A DNA stretch of 5,613 nucleotides from Armatimonadota bacterium (GTDB lineage Bacteria > Armatimonadota > Zipacnadia > Zipacnadales > UBA11051). This document shows positions 1 to 5,605 of this stretch, piece by piece. How positions within the stretch are numbered: the stretch's first letter is position 1; each line of letters opens with the position of its first letter. Where the stretch lies: the NCBI GenBank assembly GCA_003542955.1, contig DPJP01000230.1, positions 8,197-13,809 on the forward strand, read 5' to 3'. The notes below the pieces were generated by a model. It saw nothing but the letters and a program-made list of their open reading frames with translations. It made no database searches and had not been told where the DNA came from. A program made the position numbers and the translations under genes.

Positions 1-1
1 G

Positions 2-988
2 GAACAGGAGCAGGAGTTCGTCGCGCAGGAGTGGCCGTTCAACCCCGGCGAGCGCAAGGTCAAGATGTGGGTCGTCGAGCCGCCGGCGGGTATCGACGGG
101 AATACGGGCCTGATGCTGGTGCTGCACAACTGGGGCGGCGTCTACAACTCTCCCGAGTACATCAAGTGGTGCAACACGTTCGCGGAGCGCTTCAATGTCG
201 TGGCCGCGAGCGTCAACTACCTCCAGAGCGGCAGCGAGTGGAAGGACTACCCGGACAGGCCCTACGACCACGGCTACCTGCAGGCGATGGATTGCATCGG
301 GGCGCTCTACCACATCTACAGCCAACTGAAGGAGAAGGGCATCGAGTTCAACGAGCACCGGGTCTACTCGATGGGCGGCTCGGGCGGGGGCAACGTCACG
401 CAGATGGTGATGAAGCTGGCCCCACACACCTTCGCCTGCGGGGTGGACATCTGCGGCATGCCGGGTCTGACCGACGGCATCGCCTACGGAACCGGCGAGT
501 ACGGCAGCCACCTGAATGCCGGCTACTCGCAGGATCCGGCAAGCCCGAAGTACCTGACAAAGGACATGCAGGAGATTCGCGACTTCGGCAATCTCGAGCA
601 CTGCCGGCTGCTGAAGGCGGCCAACCCCAACCTCAAGATCGTCATCTGCCACGGTGTCGATGACAGGAGCTGCCCCGTGGTGCACAAGATCGCCCAGTTT
701 CGGAGCATGATCGACGCGGGCCTGGATGTGGATGGTCACTTCTTCACCGAGTGGCATGTGGACGGGAGCGTGGTGACCTCGACGGGGCACCCGGTGGGCG
801 ACCGCGAGCAGGTTGTCATCAAGTACGCCGACGCGTACATGAAGGAGGACGGCAAGTTCGCGCGTGCGACCGCCGGCGCGAGCGACTTCACGCGCAAGGC
901 CAACTTCGAGTACCCGACGACCAACGGCAAGTATGTCATCGACTACAGCGCCTACCCGAGGATCGAGTTTGTGCCGAAGGAAGGCTGA
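2..988 (+). CDS. Alpha/beta-hydrolase, esterase or prolyl-oligopeptidase-like (5' partial)
   Basis: Probable serine hydrolase acting on an ester or, less likely, a peptide bond. The frame is open to the left edge, so the true start and any signal peptide are missing; the first internal ATG is at 65. Numbering from that Met, strand-loop HNWGG at 21-25 fits the oxyanion-hole region, and MGGSGGGN around Ser106 is the GxSxG nucleophile elbow. HGVDD (196-200) supplies the likely acid, Asp199 or Asp200, and STGHP gives the likely catalytic His242, so order and spacing match an alpha/beta-hydrolase fold. A tail of about 45 residues after the last predicted helix (from about 262) is not needed for the fold and has no recognised function. 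The next gene begins 27 bases after the stop, suggesting co-transcription with the secreted glycosidase-like protein and a role in removing acyl or methyl esters from a glycan. That substrate is inferred; the fold assignment is strong, the exact family open. Confidence 0.88.
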   Translation, partial: EQEQEFVAQEWPFNPGERKVKMWVVEPPAGIDGNTGLMLVLHNWGGVYNSPEYIKWCNTFAERFNVVAASVNYLQSGSEWKDYPDRPYDHGYLQAMDCIGALYHIYSQLKEKGIEFNEHRVYSMGGSGGGNVTQMVMKLAPHTFACGVDICGMPGLTDGIAYGTGEYGSHLNAGYSQDPASPKYLTKDMQEIRDFGNLEHCRLLKAANPNLKIVICHGVDDRSCPVVHKIAQFRSMIDAGLDVDGHFFTEWHVDGSVVTSTGHPVGDREQVVIKYADAYMKEDGKFARATAGASDFTRKANFEYPTTNGKYVIDYSAYPRIEFVPKEG

Positions 989-1001
989 GGGGCGCTCTGG
1001 C

Positions 1002-1009
1002 GGAAGGGG
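1002..1009 (+). promoter_or_regulatory. Ribosome binding site for the 1016 gene
   Basis: The purine run GGAAGGGG ends 6 bases before the ATG at 1016. It lies in the 27-base gap after the hydrolase stop codon and supports 1016 as the start, which also gives a normal signal peptide. Confidence 0.6.
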
Positions 1010-1015
1010 TATTTC

Positions 1016-3364
1016 ATGGCGCGCAGTTGGGTCATACCACTGGCGCTGGTCTGCCTGCTGGCGAGTGTCGCACGGGGGCAGGAGCGGATGATCATAGAGC
1101 ACCGTGAGACCGTCGCGCCGGATGTGACGGAGTACGAGTTCGAGGTGCCGGCATTCTCGATCGAGCACCAGGTACGCCTGAGCCTGGAGGTGCGGATCGA
1201 TGCGCCCCAGATGGCGGGATCAAACCCCTGGCTGATCGTGACGGTCAACGGTCACACGCTGACCAAGCCCGATCTGCTCAATAAGACCGATGAGTTCAGA
1301 ACGCGCGGGGGCACCGACCTGACATGGTCACACTACAGCCGCTGGCGGGTGCTCTACTCGCCGGACTTCGAGGCGGCCATCAAGCAGATCGACAGTCCGT
1401 ACGCCGCCCCTGATGCGGACCCGTACCGCTTCGTGTGGGACATCACCGATTATGTCCAACCGGGACGGAACAAGCTGACGCTCGAGCATCTGAAGATACT
1501 GCCGAAGCCCTCGACAATGGTCATGCGCAACGTCAAGGTTGAGGTTGGCAGACCGATCTCGCCACCCGCGGCGGAAGAGGTGGCTCCGAAGCCGACGGGG
1601 CCGCTACCGACATACGTGGCCCGCGGCGTGCAGCCGGTGGCGATGGCGGCGAGACTGTCCGCCGGTGGTGCTATCCATCTGGACCTCGATGGCGGGCACA
1701 ACTTCGACATCGTCACCAGCACGAGCCTGCCTGGCGGGCAGTGGCATGAGACGGCCGCCGCGGAGGGCGGCGAGGAGCTTACGGCCGCTGGTCAGGTGGC
1801 TCAGACGGGATGGACTGCGGGGAACGCACGCGTCGAGCGTCGGGTGACGCTGCATCCGGACCATCTCAAGGTTGATGACACCGTCACCAATATGTCCGAT
1901 GACCTCATCGGAGTGATGCTGCGGCACCAGGGGACTTCGGCGTCGGGAGTCGCGGAGTCGGCACTGCTGTCGGGCAGGGAACTGGTCGGTGGCAGCGGGA
2001 GCGCCTACAACGCCCGCAACCCGTCAGCCTACTCGCAGTGGTCCGACATCGGCCTGGGGCTGGTGGCGGAGGACGACATCTTCCGAATCCACCTGAGGGC
2101 GTTCGCGGAGCCCGAGGGCCCGGGGCTTGCCGACGAGCGCCTGGGCCTGGAGGCCGGCGCTTCAGTGACGCTCGAGTGGAGCATCTACCCGGTGCCCGGC
2201 GGCGACTACTGGGACTTCGTCAATGCGGTACGGCGCACCTGGGACGTCAACTTTACCATCCCCGGGCAGTTCTACTTCTTCTATCCGCGCGCGAAGGACC
2301 ATACCCCTGAGAGCTACGCGCAGTGGCTGCGTAGTCGCGACATCGACATCGTCTGCGGCGGCATCGCCAAGTATGCCGACGGCAAGTACGCCCATGGGAC
2401 CGGCATCCTGTTCGCCCCGGAGTTCGTCGCAGCGGAGGCCGAGGCGGTCGCGAAGATCAAGCAGGGCGCGCCGGAGGTGACCGTAATGGCCTACTTCCAC
2501 GGCCAGTTGTGCACGGAGCCGGAGGCAGAGACCAAGTACGCGGACTCAGTGCTGCTCGACGCCAACGGCGAGCACCTGAGCTATCCGTACAGCTACCGCA
2601 TACCACTGTATCTGCCGACGCTTGAGAACTCCTACGGGAAGGCGCTGCCGCGCTTCGTCGACTGCCTTTTTGGCGACATCGGGGTGGATGGCATCTACTG
2701 GGATGAGATGACCTACAGCGTGCTGCAGTGGGCGCCTCACGGCCCGTGGGACGGCTACAGCGTCGCCATCGACCCCAATACGCACGCCGTGACGGGCAGG
2801 ATGTGTTCGGTCACGCTGCTCATGCAGCCGCTGCACCTTGAGCTGGTGAGCCGGATGCGCGAGGGCGGCCGCTTCATGATGGCCAACGGCCAGGCCGCTA
2901 CCCGTACGATGACGGAGCAGAAGATCGTCCGCTTTGTTGAGACCGGGACCTACCAGGCGGTCAGGGATACGCACCTCGGCTGCCCGATCGGGCTGGGCAA
3001 CCACCACGAAGAGAAGACGCAGGCCGACGCGGCGCTGACCGTCAGGCGCATTCTCGAGCAGGGGGCGGTGACATACGGCCACTACTACATCCGCGAGCCC
3101 GTCGAGTGGAACTACACCTCTGTGATGTGGCCGATCACTCCCTCCGAACTGCACGAAGGCGTGGTGCTGGGCGAGGAGCGCATTCACACTGCCAGGTCGG
3201 GCCGCTTCGGCTTCCCGGACGGCGCCGCCGCGGAGGTGTATGTGGTCGACGGCGAAGGTGCGCGGGTAACTGACGCGGATGTCGTGGAGGTGGCTGAGAA
3301 CGGGCGGAGGCTGTACGAGGTCCGTATGCCGGGCGACCATTTCGCGGTGCTGGTGAAGAGGTGA
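1016..3364 (+). CDS. Secreted multidomain protein with glycoside-hydrolase-like TIM barrel
   Basis: Putative exported carbohydrate-active enzyme of 782 residues, family not assigned. Residues 1-21 form a signal peptide (R3, hydrophobic core 5-18, likely cleavage after ARG at 21). Residues about 27-178 look like a beta-sandwich resembling galactose-binding or jelly-roll domains, followed by a Pro/Ala-rich linker (about 180-197). Residues about 200-410 are beta-rich with conserved-looking aromatic and Asp positions, reminiscent of the supersandwich domain before some glycosidase barrels. From about 417 (GQFYFFYP) the strands look like a TIM barrel: IDIVCGG (443-449), VTVMAYFHGQ (488-497), GVDGIYWDE (556-564), GRFMMANG (618-625), VRFVET (around Glu642) and GAVTYGHYY (683-691). 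Asp563 or Glu564 and Glu642 are candidate catalytic acids, by analogy with retaining glycosidases. A small beta domain (about 707-782) closes the protein. It follows the hydrolase gene by 27 bases. Export and the barrel are fairly secure; glycosidase activity is inference, and a non-catalytic barrel is possible. Confidence 0.85.
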   Translation: MARSWVIPLALVCLLASVARGQERMIIEHRETVAPDVTEYEFEVPAFSIEHQVRLSLEVRIDAPQMAGSNPWLIVTVNGHTLTKPDLLNKTDEFRTRGGTDLTWSHYSRWRVLYSPDFEAAIKQIDSPYAAPDADPYRFVWDITDYVQPGRNKLTLEHLKILPKPSTMVMRNVKVEVGRPISPPAAEEVAPKPTGPLPTYVARGVQPVAMAARLSAGGAIHLDLDGGHNFDIVTSTSLPGGQWHETAAAEGGEELTAAGQVAQTGWTAGNARVERRVTLHPDHLKVDDTVTNMSDDLIGVMLRHQGTSASGVAESALLSGRELVGGSGSAYNARNPSAYSQWSDIGLGLVAEDDIFRIHLRAFAEPEGPGLADERLGLEAGASVTLEWSIYPVPGGDYWDFVNAVRRTWDVNFTIPGQFYFFYPRAKDHTPESYAQWLRSRDIDIVCGGIAKYADGKYAHGTGILFAPEFVAAEAEAVAKIKQGAPEVTVMAYFHGQLCTEPEAETKYADSVLLDANGEHLSYPYSYRIPLYLPTLENSYGKALPRFVDCLFGDIGVDGIYWDEMTYSVLQWAPHGPWDGYSVAIDPNTHAVTGRMCSVTLLMQPLHLELVSRMREGGRFMMANGQAATRTMTEQKIVRFVETGTYQAVRDTHLGCPIGLGNHHEEKTQADAALTVRRILEQGAVTYGHYYIREPVEWNYTSVMWPITPSELHEGVVLGEERIHTARSGRFGFPDGAAAEVYVVDGEGARVTDADVVEVAENGRRLYEVRMPGDHFAVLVKR

Positions 3365-3418
3365 AAAGCGGGGCACTGGTCGGAACCATCAGAGGAGACC
3401 GCAAGCACCCCTGCATCA

Positions 3419-3437
3419 GGAAAGCCGCAGGCTTTCC
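3419..3437. repeat. Perfect 8-bp hairpin downstream of the secreted-protein gene
   Basis: GGAAAGCC (3419-3426) and GGCTTTCC (3430-3437) are exact reverse complements around a GCA loop. It lies 55 bases past the stop at 3364 and could end or stabilise the operon transcript. No T run follows on either strand, so it is not a standard intrinsic terminator. Confidence 0.55.
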
Positions 3438-3486
3438 AGCCCGCAGGGATGACCATCCGAGAGTGCGACAGGCGCGCTCGCGCGGG

Positions 3487-3556
3487 CACGGGCCCTTGCG
3501 CCCGGCGCGCTGGAAAGCGTGCCGCTCCTTAGATGTGGGTGCCGCTGCTCAGATGT
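3487..3556. repeat. Direct repeat, copy A (pairs with 3600-3669)
   Basis: First of two copies at a 113-base period. The first 51 bases (3487-3537) match 3600-3650 at 46 positions with no gap. The last part ends in GCTCAGATGT in both copies after a less similar stretch. The copy contains a 9-bp stem, CGGCGCGCT (3503-3511) with AGCGTGCCG (3516-3524), around the loop GGAA. One G opposite T breaks DNA pairing but is a G-U wobble in RNA. Confidence 0.75.
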
Positions 3557-3599
3557 CCGTAGCGGCTGTCAGAAGCGAGTGCGGGCTGTGGCGCGCAGT

Positions 3600-3669
3600 C
3601 ACGGGCCGTTGCGCCCGGCACGCTGGGAAGCGTGCCGCTGCTCAGATGTGCGGGGTGACGCTCAGATGT
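3600..3669. repeat. Direct repeat, copy B (pairs with 3487-3556)
   Basis: Second copy of the repeat. Its stem is perfect: CGGCACGCT (3616-3624) pairs with AGCGTGCCG (3629-3637) around the loop GGGA. Of the five differences from copy A in the first 51 bases, the one in the stem keeps RNA pairing and the one in the loop keeps the GNRA pattern. The copy ends in two CTCAGATGT motifs (3641-3649 and 3661-3669). It may belong to an interspersed family, which one window cannot show. Confidence 0.75.
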
Positions 3670-3686
3670 GTGCGCGGCAACGGGGC

Positions 3687-3704
3687 GAGCCCTCAGGAGG
3701 GCTC
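3687..3704 (-). terminator. Hairpin overlapping the stop of the small minus-strand gene
   Basis: GAGCCCTC (3687-3694) and GAGGGCTC (3697-3704) are exact reverse complements with only AG between them, so the RNA would probably form a 7-bp stem with a four-base loop. It overlaps the TGA at 3703-3705 on the minus strand and is placed to end that transcript. No T run follows on the minus strand, so terminator function is inferred from position only. Confidence 0.4.
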
Positions 3705-3885
3705 AAGCGGCCATGCGGTCCTCGCGCGAGGGCACGTACTTGCCCTTCGGGGCGAATGCGCTCACGCGCGGACTCGAGTGGACGACGGTGCGTAGAGCTT
3801 CCAGGCGATAGAGCCGGCCCAGCAGCTCGACTACGAGTTCGTCACGCCTTGCGAATCGGTCTTTGCCTGAGACTGGTATCTCCAC
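3703..3885 (-). CDS. Small hypothetical protein, 60 residues, GTG start
   Basis: Not recognised. The minus-strand frame starts at GTG (3885-3883), exactly 7 bases after a strong GGAGGT Shine-Dalgarno site (complement of 3893-3898), and stops at 3703-3705. The product begins MEIPVSGKDRFARRDELVVE, then a Leu- and Arg-rich stretch (about 21-33) likely to continue a helix, then a Pro/Lys/Arg-containing tail ending DRMAA. It has no signal peptide or membrane segment. The charge pattern would suit a small nucleic-acid-binding or regulatory protein, but no motif proves that. Codons keep a G/C bias at third positions, weaker in the first third. The frame stays open upstream for many codons, but that part crosses hairpins and lacks a site as good. 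It could also be a remnant of a longer gene or a chance frame; the ribosome site is the main reason to keep it. Confidence 0.5.
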   Translation of the reverse strand: MEIPVSGKDRFARRDELVVELLGRLYRLEALRTVVHSSPRVSAFAPKGKYVPSREDRMAA

Positions 3886-3892
3886 TTTCACC

Positions 3893-3898
3893 ACCTCC
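3893..3898 (-). promoter_or_regulatory. Shine-Dalgarno site for the small minus-strand gene
   Basis: On the minus strand this reads GGAGGT, a near-ideal anti-SD match 7 bases before the GTG at 3885. It fixes the start of the 60-residue frame and is the strongest ribosome site in the window. Confidence 0.6.
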
Positions 3899-3899
3899 G

Positions 3900-3916
3900 A
3901 TTGCCCTATCGGCAAT
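3900..3916. repeat. Inverted repeat ATTGCC-N5-GGCAAT next to the small gene's SD
   Basis: Perfect 6-bp arms (3900-3905 and 3911-3916) surround CTATC, and CCG/CGG flanks could extend the stem across a two-base bulge. On the minus strand it lies just 5' of the GGAGGT site. It could be an operator or an RNA hairpin affecting translation of the small gene. This is inferred from position. Confidence 0.4.
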
Positions 3917-3935
3917 TTCGGGGCCAGATTGAGTG

Positions 3936-3953
3936 GGCGGGTTGCCACCCGCC
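3936..3953. repeat. Perfect 7-bp hairpin, TGCC loop
   Basis: GGCGGGT (3936-3942) and ACCCGCC (3947-3953) are exact reverse complements around TGCC. It lies in the gap between divergent genes. Function unknown; it may be a REP-like element or the leader structure of the small gene's transcript. Confidence 0.5.
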
Positions 3954-3969
3954 GCGCGCATTCTGTGAA

Positions 3970-3995
3970 ACTTCTGCGGCTTGTGAAGCCGAAGT
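3970..3995. repeat. Bulged hairpin with 6-bp core stem
   Basis: CGGCTT (3977-3982) pairs with AAGCCG (3986-3991) around GTG. After a three-base bulge on the left arm (CTG), ACTT (3970-3973) pairs with AAGT (3992-3995). No T run follows on either strand. It is 17 bases from the 3936-3953 hairpin, and both fall upstream of the minus-strand gene. Confidence 0.45.
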
Positions 3996-4132
3996 CGCAC
4001 CGAGGGCCGACAAGCCCGCTGTGCGCCGGGCCGGACGCCATAGACATTTTACATGCATGGGAGCACACATTCTTCTCGGCAGAGCGCATCCGGCGTAGCG
4101 GACAGCGGCAGGCGAGACGGACCGGCGTCGAG

Positions 4133-4139
4133 AGAGGAG
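4133..4139 (+). promoter_or_regulatory. Ribosome binding site for the 4148 gene
   Basis: AGAGGAG ends 8 bases before the ATG at 4148. It decides the start against a much longer in-frame extension from 3863, because the protein from 4148 begins at once with a signal-like hydrophobic segment. Confidence 0.65.
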
Positions 4140-4147
4140 TGGTCGCG

Positions 4148-4681
4148 ATGGATCGGAGCTGGATGATCGTCGTGGCGGTGGTGTTGCTGGCCGCCAGTCC
4201 CAACAATGCAGCAGAGGGCCGGTGCGTGTCGTCTCTGCTGACGGCCACTGAGAGCGCATGTGCTACCCAGTATTCCTCCGAGACAGCGGGCAGCGGAAGC
4301 GACTTTTCGGGCCCTGAAGGGGCGTTCTTCGGCGTTTTCATGCTCGGGATGATGCTGTTCTACTTCGGTATCTTCGCGTTCGCAATGCTCGCATGGGTGC
4401 TGGCAGTTCTGGCCCTGTGGGATTGCGCGAGGCGCGATTTCCCCGACCCGAACTCGCGCGCCGGGTGGGCGATCGTGATCATGCTCACACACTGGATCGG
4501 GGCGCTGGTCTACTACATCGTCATCTACCGGGCCGACGATCCGCCATATCAGCCACGGCCCTGGGCCGATGCGCGGACGCGCCCGAGCGTGCTGGAGGGC
4601 GCTACGGCGCCACGCCGAAGAGACGCCGAGAAGGGCACGGGGAATGCGGATGAGTCTGGAGCCGACACAGAGCAGGAGTGA
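4148..4681 (+). CDS. PLDc_N-like membrane protein without a catalytic domain
   Basis: Membrane protein of 177 residues. Residues 1-22 form a signal peptide or first membrane anchor (MDRSW, then hydrophobic 6-16, with a possible cleavage near NAA at 20-22). A short polar Ser/Thr/Gly-rich segment follows (24-57) with two Cys (26 and 38). A long hydrophobic stretch (about 59-91), charged loop CARRDFPDPNSRAGW (93-107) and second hydrophobic helix ending VYYIVIYR (about 108-128) match the PLDc_N pattern, the two-helix N-terminal module of cardiolipin synthases and related proteins. That pattern is a helix, a D-x-x-R-R type loop, then a W-containing helix ending in Y-x-x-x-Y-R. No HKD phospholipase motif follows; instead there is a charged, probably cytoplasmic tail (about 130-177) rich in Arg, Glu and Asp. 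Standalone PLDc_N proteins are known but mostly uncharacterised. It overlaps the next gene by 38 bases, so the two are probably made together. PLDc_N assignment is by eye. Confidence 0.8.
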   Translation: MDRSWMIVVAVVLLAASPNNAAEGRCVSSLLTATESACATQYSSETAGSGSDFSGPEGAFFGVFMLGMMLFYFGIFAFAMLAWVLAVLALWDCARRDFPDPNSRAGWAIVIMLTHWIGALVYYIVIYRADDPPYQPRPWADARTRPSVLEGATAPRRRDAEKGTGNADESGADTEQE

Positions 4682-5585
4682 GCCGTTGCCCGTGGTTGAC
4701 GAGTTCAGGGCCCGCTGTGGCCTGGGCGTTTACCTGGCGGTGACCTTCGGCCTCGCCTGGCTGATCGAACTGGGCCCCGTGCGGATGATGGGGCTCAAGT
4801 CGGGGGCGGCCGTGGTACTGCTGATGGTAGGAGTGATGTTCTGCCCCACTATCGGGGCGCTTGCCGCCCGGTGGTACGAGCGCGGTGGTTATACAGATGC
4901 CGGGTTGCGCTGGGGTAACGGCTGGTACCACCTGCTCGCATGGCTGGGGCCGTTCCTGGTTGCGCTGCTCGCGACCATCCTGACGGTGCTTCTGGGCGCC
5001 GGCACACTCGACCTGACCGGTCACGGGATGCTGGAGAAGCTGCCGGAGGCGCAACAGGCAGCCGCGCGCGCCCAGCTTCAAGCCGTCGGGCCATGGTTTC
5101 CCCTGCTGGTCATTGTCGGCGCGCTGACGCAGGGGATGATCATCACCTCGGTCGCGACCTTCGGCGAGGAGTTCGGTTGGCGGGGCTACCTGCAGCCGCG
5201 GCTGGAGCACCTGGGACCCGTGAGGTCGCTGGTCGTAGTCGGGCTCATCTGGGGAATCTGGCATGTGCCGGTGATCGCCCAGGGCCACAACTACCCCGGT
5301 TACCCGGTGCTCGGTAGTGTGGCCATGGTCATCTTCTGTGTGCTACTCTCGATCATCTTCGGCTGGCTCTTCCGGGCCTCGGGGAGCGTGCTGGCGCCGA
5401 CGCTGGCCCACGCTTCTCTCAACTCCCCTGCCGCGAGCCTGATCGTGTTTGCCCCGGATGCCAACCCGCTGGTCGGGCATATCATCGGTGTGATCGGGAT
5501 GGCGCTGCTGGCTGCGGTGTGTGTGTGGCTGTGGCGCTCAGGTAGCCTGACGGCAAACCGCGCCACGGCAGAGGCGCTAACATAA
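4644..5585 (+). CDS. CPBP-family intramembrane glutamic protease (Abi/CAAX protease 2-like)
   Basis: Polytopic membrane protease of 313 residues in the CPBP family (PF02517, with eukaryotic Rce1 and bacterial Abi proteins). Hydrophobic segments lie near 27-45, 54-76, 96-118, 152-172, 194-211, 222-243 and 276-297. All three signature motifs are intact: EEFGWR (Glu175, Glu176, Arg180), WGIWH (His207, Trp in place of the usual Phe at 203) and HASLN (His256, Asn260). Glu175/176 with the two His are the expected catalytic or water-binding residues inside the membrane. Known bacterial members act in bacteriocin self-immunity, protein processing or signalling; the substrate here cannot be told. I chose the ATG at 4644 because AAGGG lies 8 bases upstream; the ATG at 4650 would remove two residues, and in-frame codons back to 4569 would add an Arg-rich tail unlike the family. 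It overlaps the PLDc_N-like gene by 38 bases, suggesting translational coupling. Confidence 0.93.
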   Translation: MRMSLEPTQSRSEPLPVVDEFRARCGLGVYLAVTFGLAWLIELGPVRMMGLKSGAAVVLLMVGVMFCPTIGALAARWYERGGYTDAGLRWGNGWYHLLAWLGPFLVALLATILTVLLGAGTLDLTGHGMLEKLPEAQQAAARAQLQAVGPWFPLLVIVGALTQGMIITSVATFGEEFGWRGYLQPRLEHLGPVRSLVVVGLIWGIWHVPVIAQGHNYPGYPVLGSVAMVIFCVLLSIIFGWLFRASGSVLAPTLAHASLNSPAASLIVFAPDANPLVGHIIGVIGMALLAAVCVWLWRSGSLTANRATAEALT

Positions 5586-5605
5586 GCGTTTGGCGGGGCG
5601 TTTGG
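5586..5605. repeat. Short direct repeat after the protease gene
   Basis: GCGTTTGG occurs at 5586-5593 and again at 5598-5605, directly after the TAA at 5583-5585. It may start a longer repeat or be chance; the window ends at 5613. Confidence 0.35.

Larger units (their letters stand above)
3365..3702. other. Gene-free region with hairpins and direct repeats
   Basis: I see no credible gene in this 338-base stretch. It follows the stop of the secreted protein and runs to the stop of the small minus-strand frame. It contains a short perfect hairpin, two copies of a roughly 70-base repeat, extra copies of CTCAGATGT, and a hairpin that reaches the small frame's stop codon. Plus-strand reading frames cross it, but the repeats are 113 bases apart, which is not a multiple of three, so the two copies are read in different frames. 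That argues against coding. Confidence 0.7.
3886..4147. other. Divergent intergenic region
   Basis: These 262 bases separate the minus-strand small frame from the plus-strand membrane-protein gene, so promoters for both should lie here. It contains the inverted repeat at 3900 and hairpins at 3936-3953 and 3970-3995. The most AT-rich part is about 4040-4060. I found no convincing -35/-10 pair on either strand. Confidence 0.55.

Noticed and set aside
31..663. Plus-strand 210-codon frame over the hydrolase gene
   Set aside because: It is a shadow of the hydrolase frame: Arg/Gly/His/Gln-rich, no domain, and the overlapped frame has a complete catalytic triad.
2546..3376. Minus-strand 276-codon frame opposite the secreted protein
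   Set aside because: Long antisense frames are common in GC-rich genes. The product is rich in His, Arg, Val and Pro with no recognisable motif, while the plus strand has the barrel motifs.
3487..3669. CRISPR array
   Set aside because: Only two copies, about 70 bases each and 113 bases apart, with internal sequence differences and no cas genes nearby.
3720..3731. Perfect palindrome CCTCGCGCGAGG
   Set aside because: It lies inside the small gene, is made mostly of CG steps expected in GC-rich DNA, and has no partner elsewhere in the window.
3361..3795. Plus-strand 144-codon frame starting at the previous stop
   Set aside because: It runs through the 113-base-period repeats, which fall in different frames in the two copies, has no good ribosome site, and its product is low-complexity Arg/Ala/Gly.
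4041..4060. Promoter in the AT-richest stretch of the divergent gap
   Set aside because: TAAAAT on the minus strand (4051-4046) resembles a -10 box, but the position 17 bases upstream reads AAGAAT, not a -35 box, and no pair is evident on the plus strand.
3863..4147. N-terminal extension of the PLDc_N-like gene
   Set aside because: The ATG at 4148 has AGAGGAG at the right spacing and starts a signal-like segment. The extension is polar, Arg-rich and crosses hairpins.
3703..4341. Longer, 212-codon version of the minus-strand small gene
   Set aside because: The upstream part crosses three hairpins, overlaps the 4148 gene antisense, and lacks a start site as good as the GGAGGT plus GTG at 3885.
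4602..5288. Minus-strand 228-codon frame opposite the protease
   Set aside because: Gln/His/Pro-rich antisense shadow; the plus-strand frame has all three CPBP motifs.
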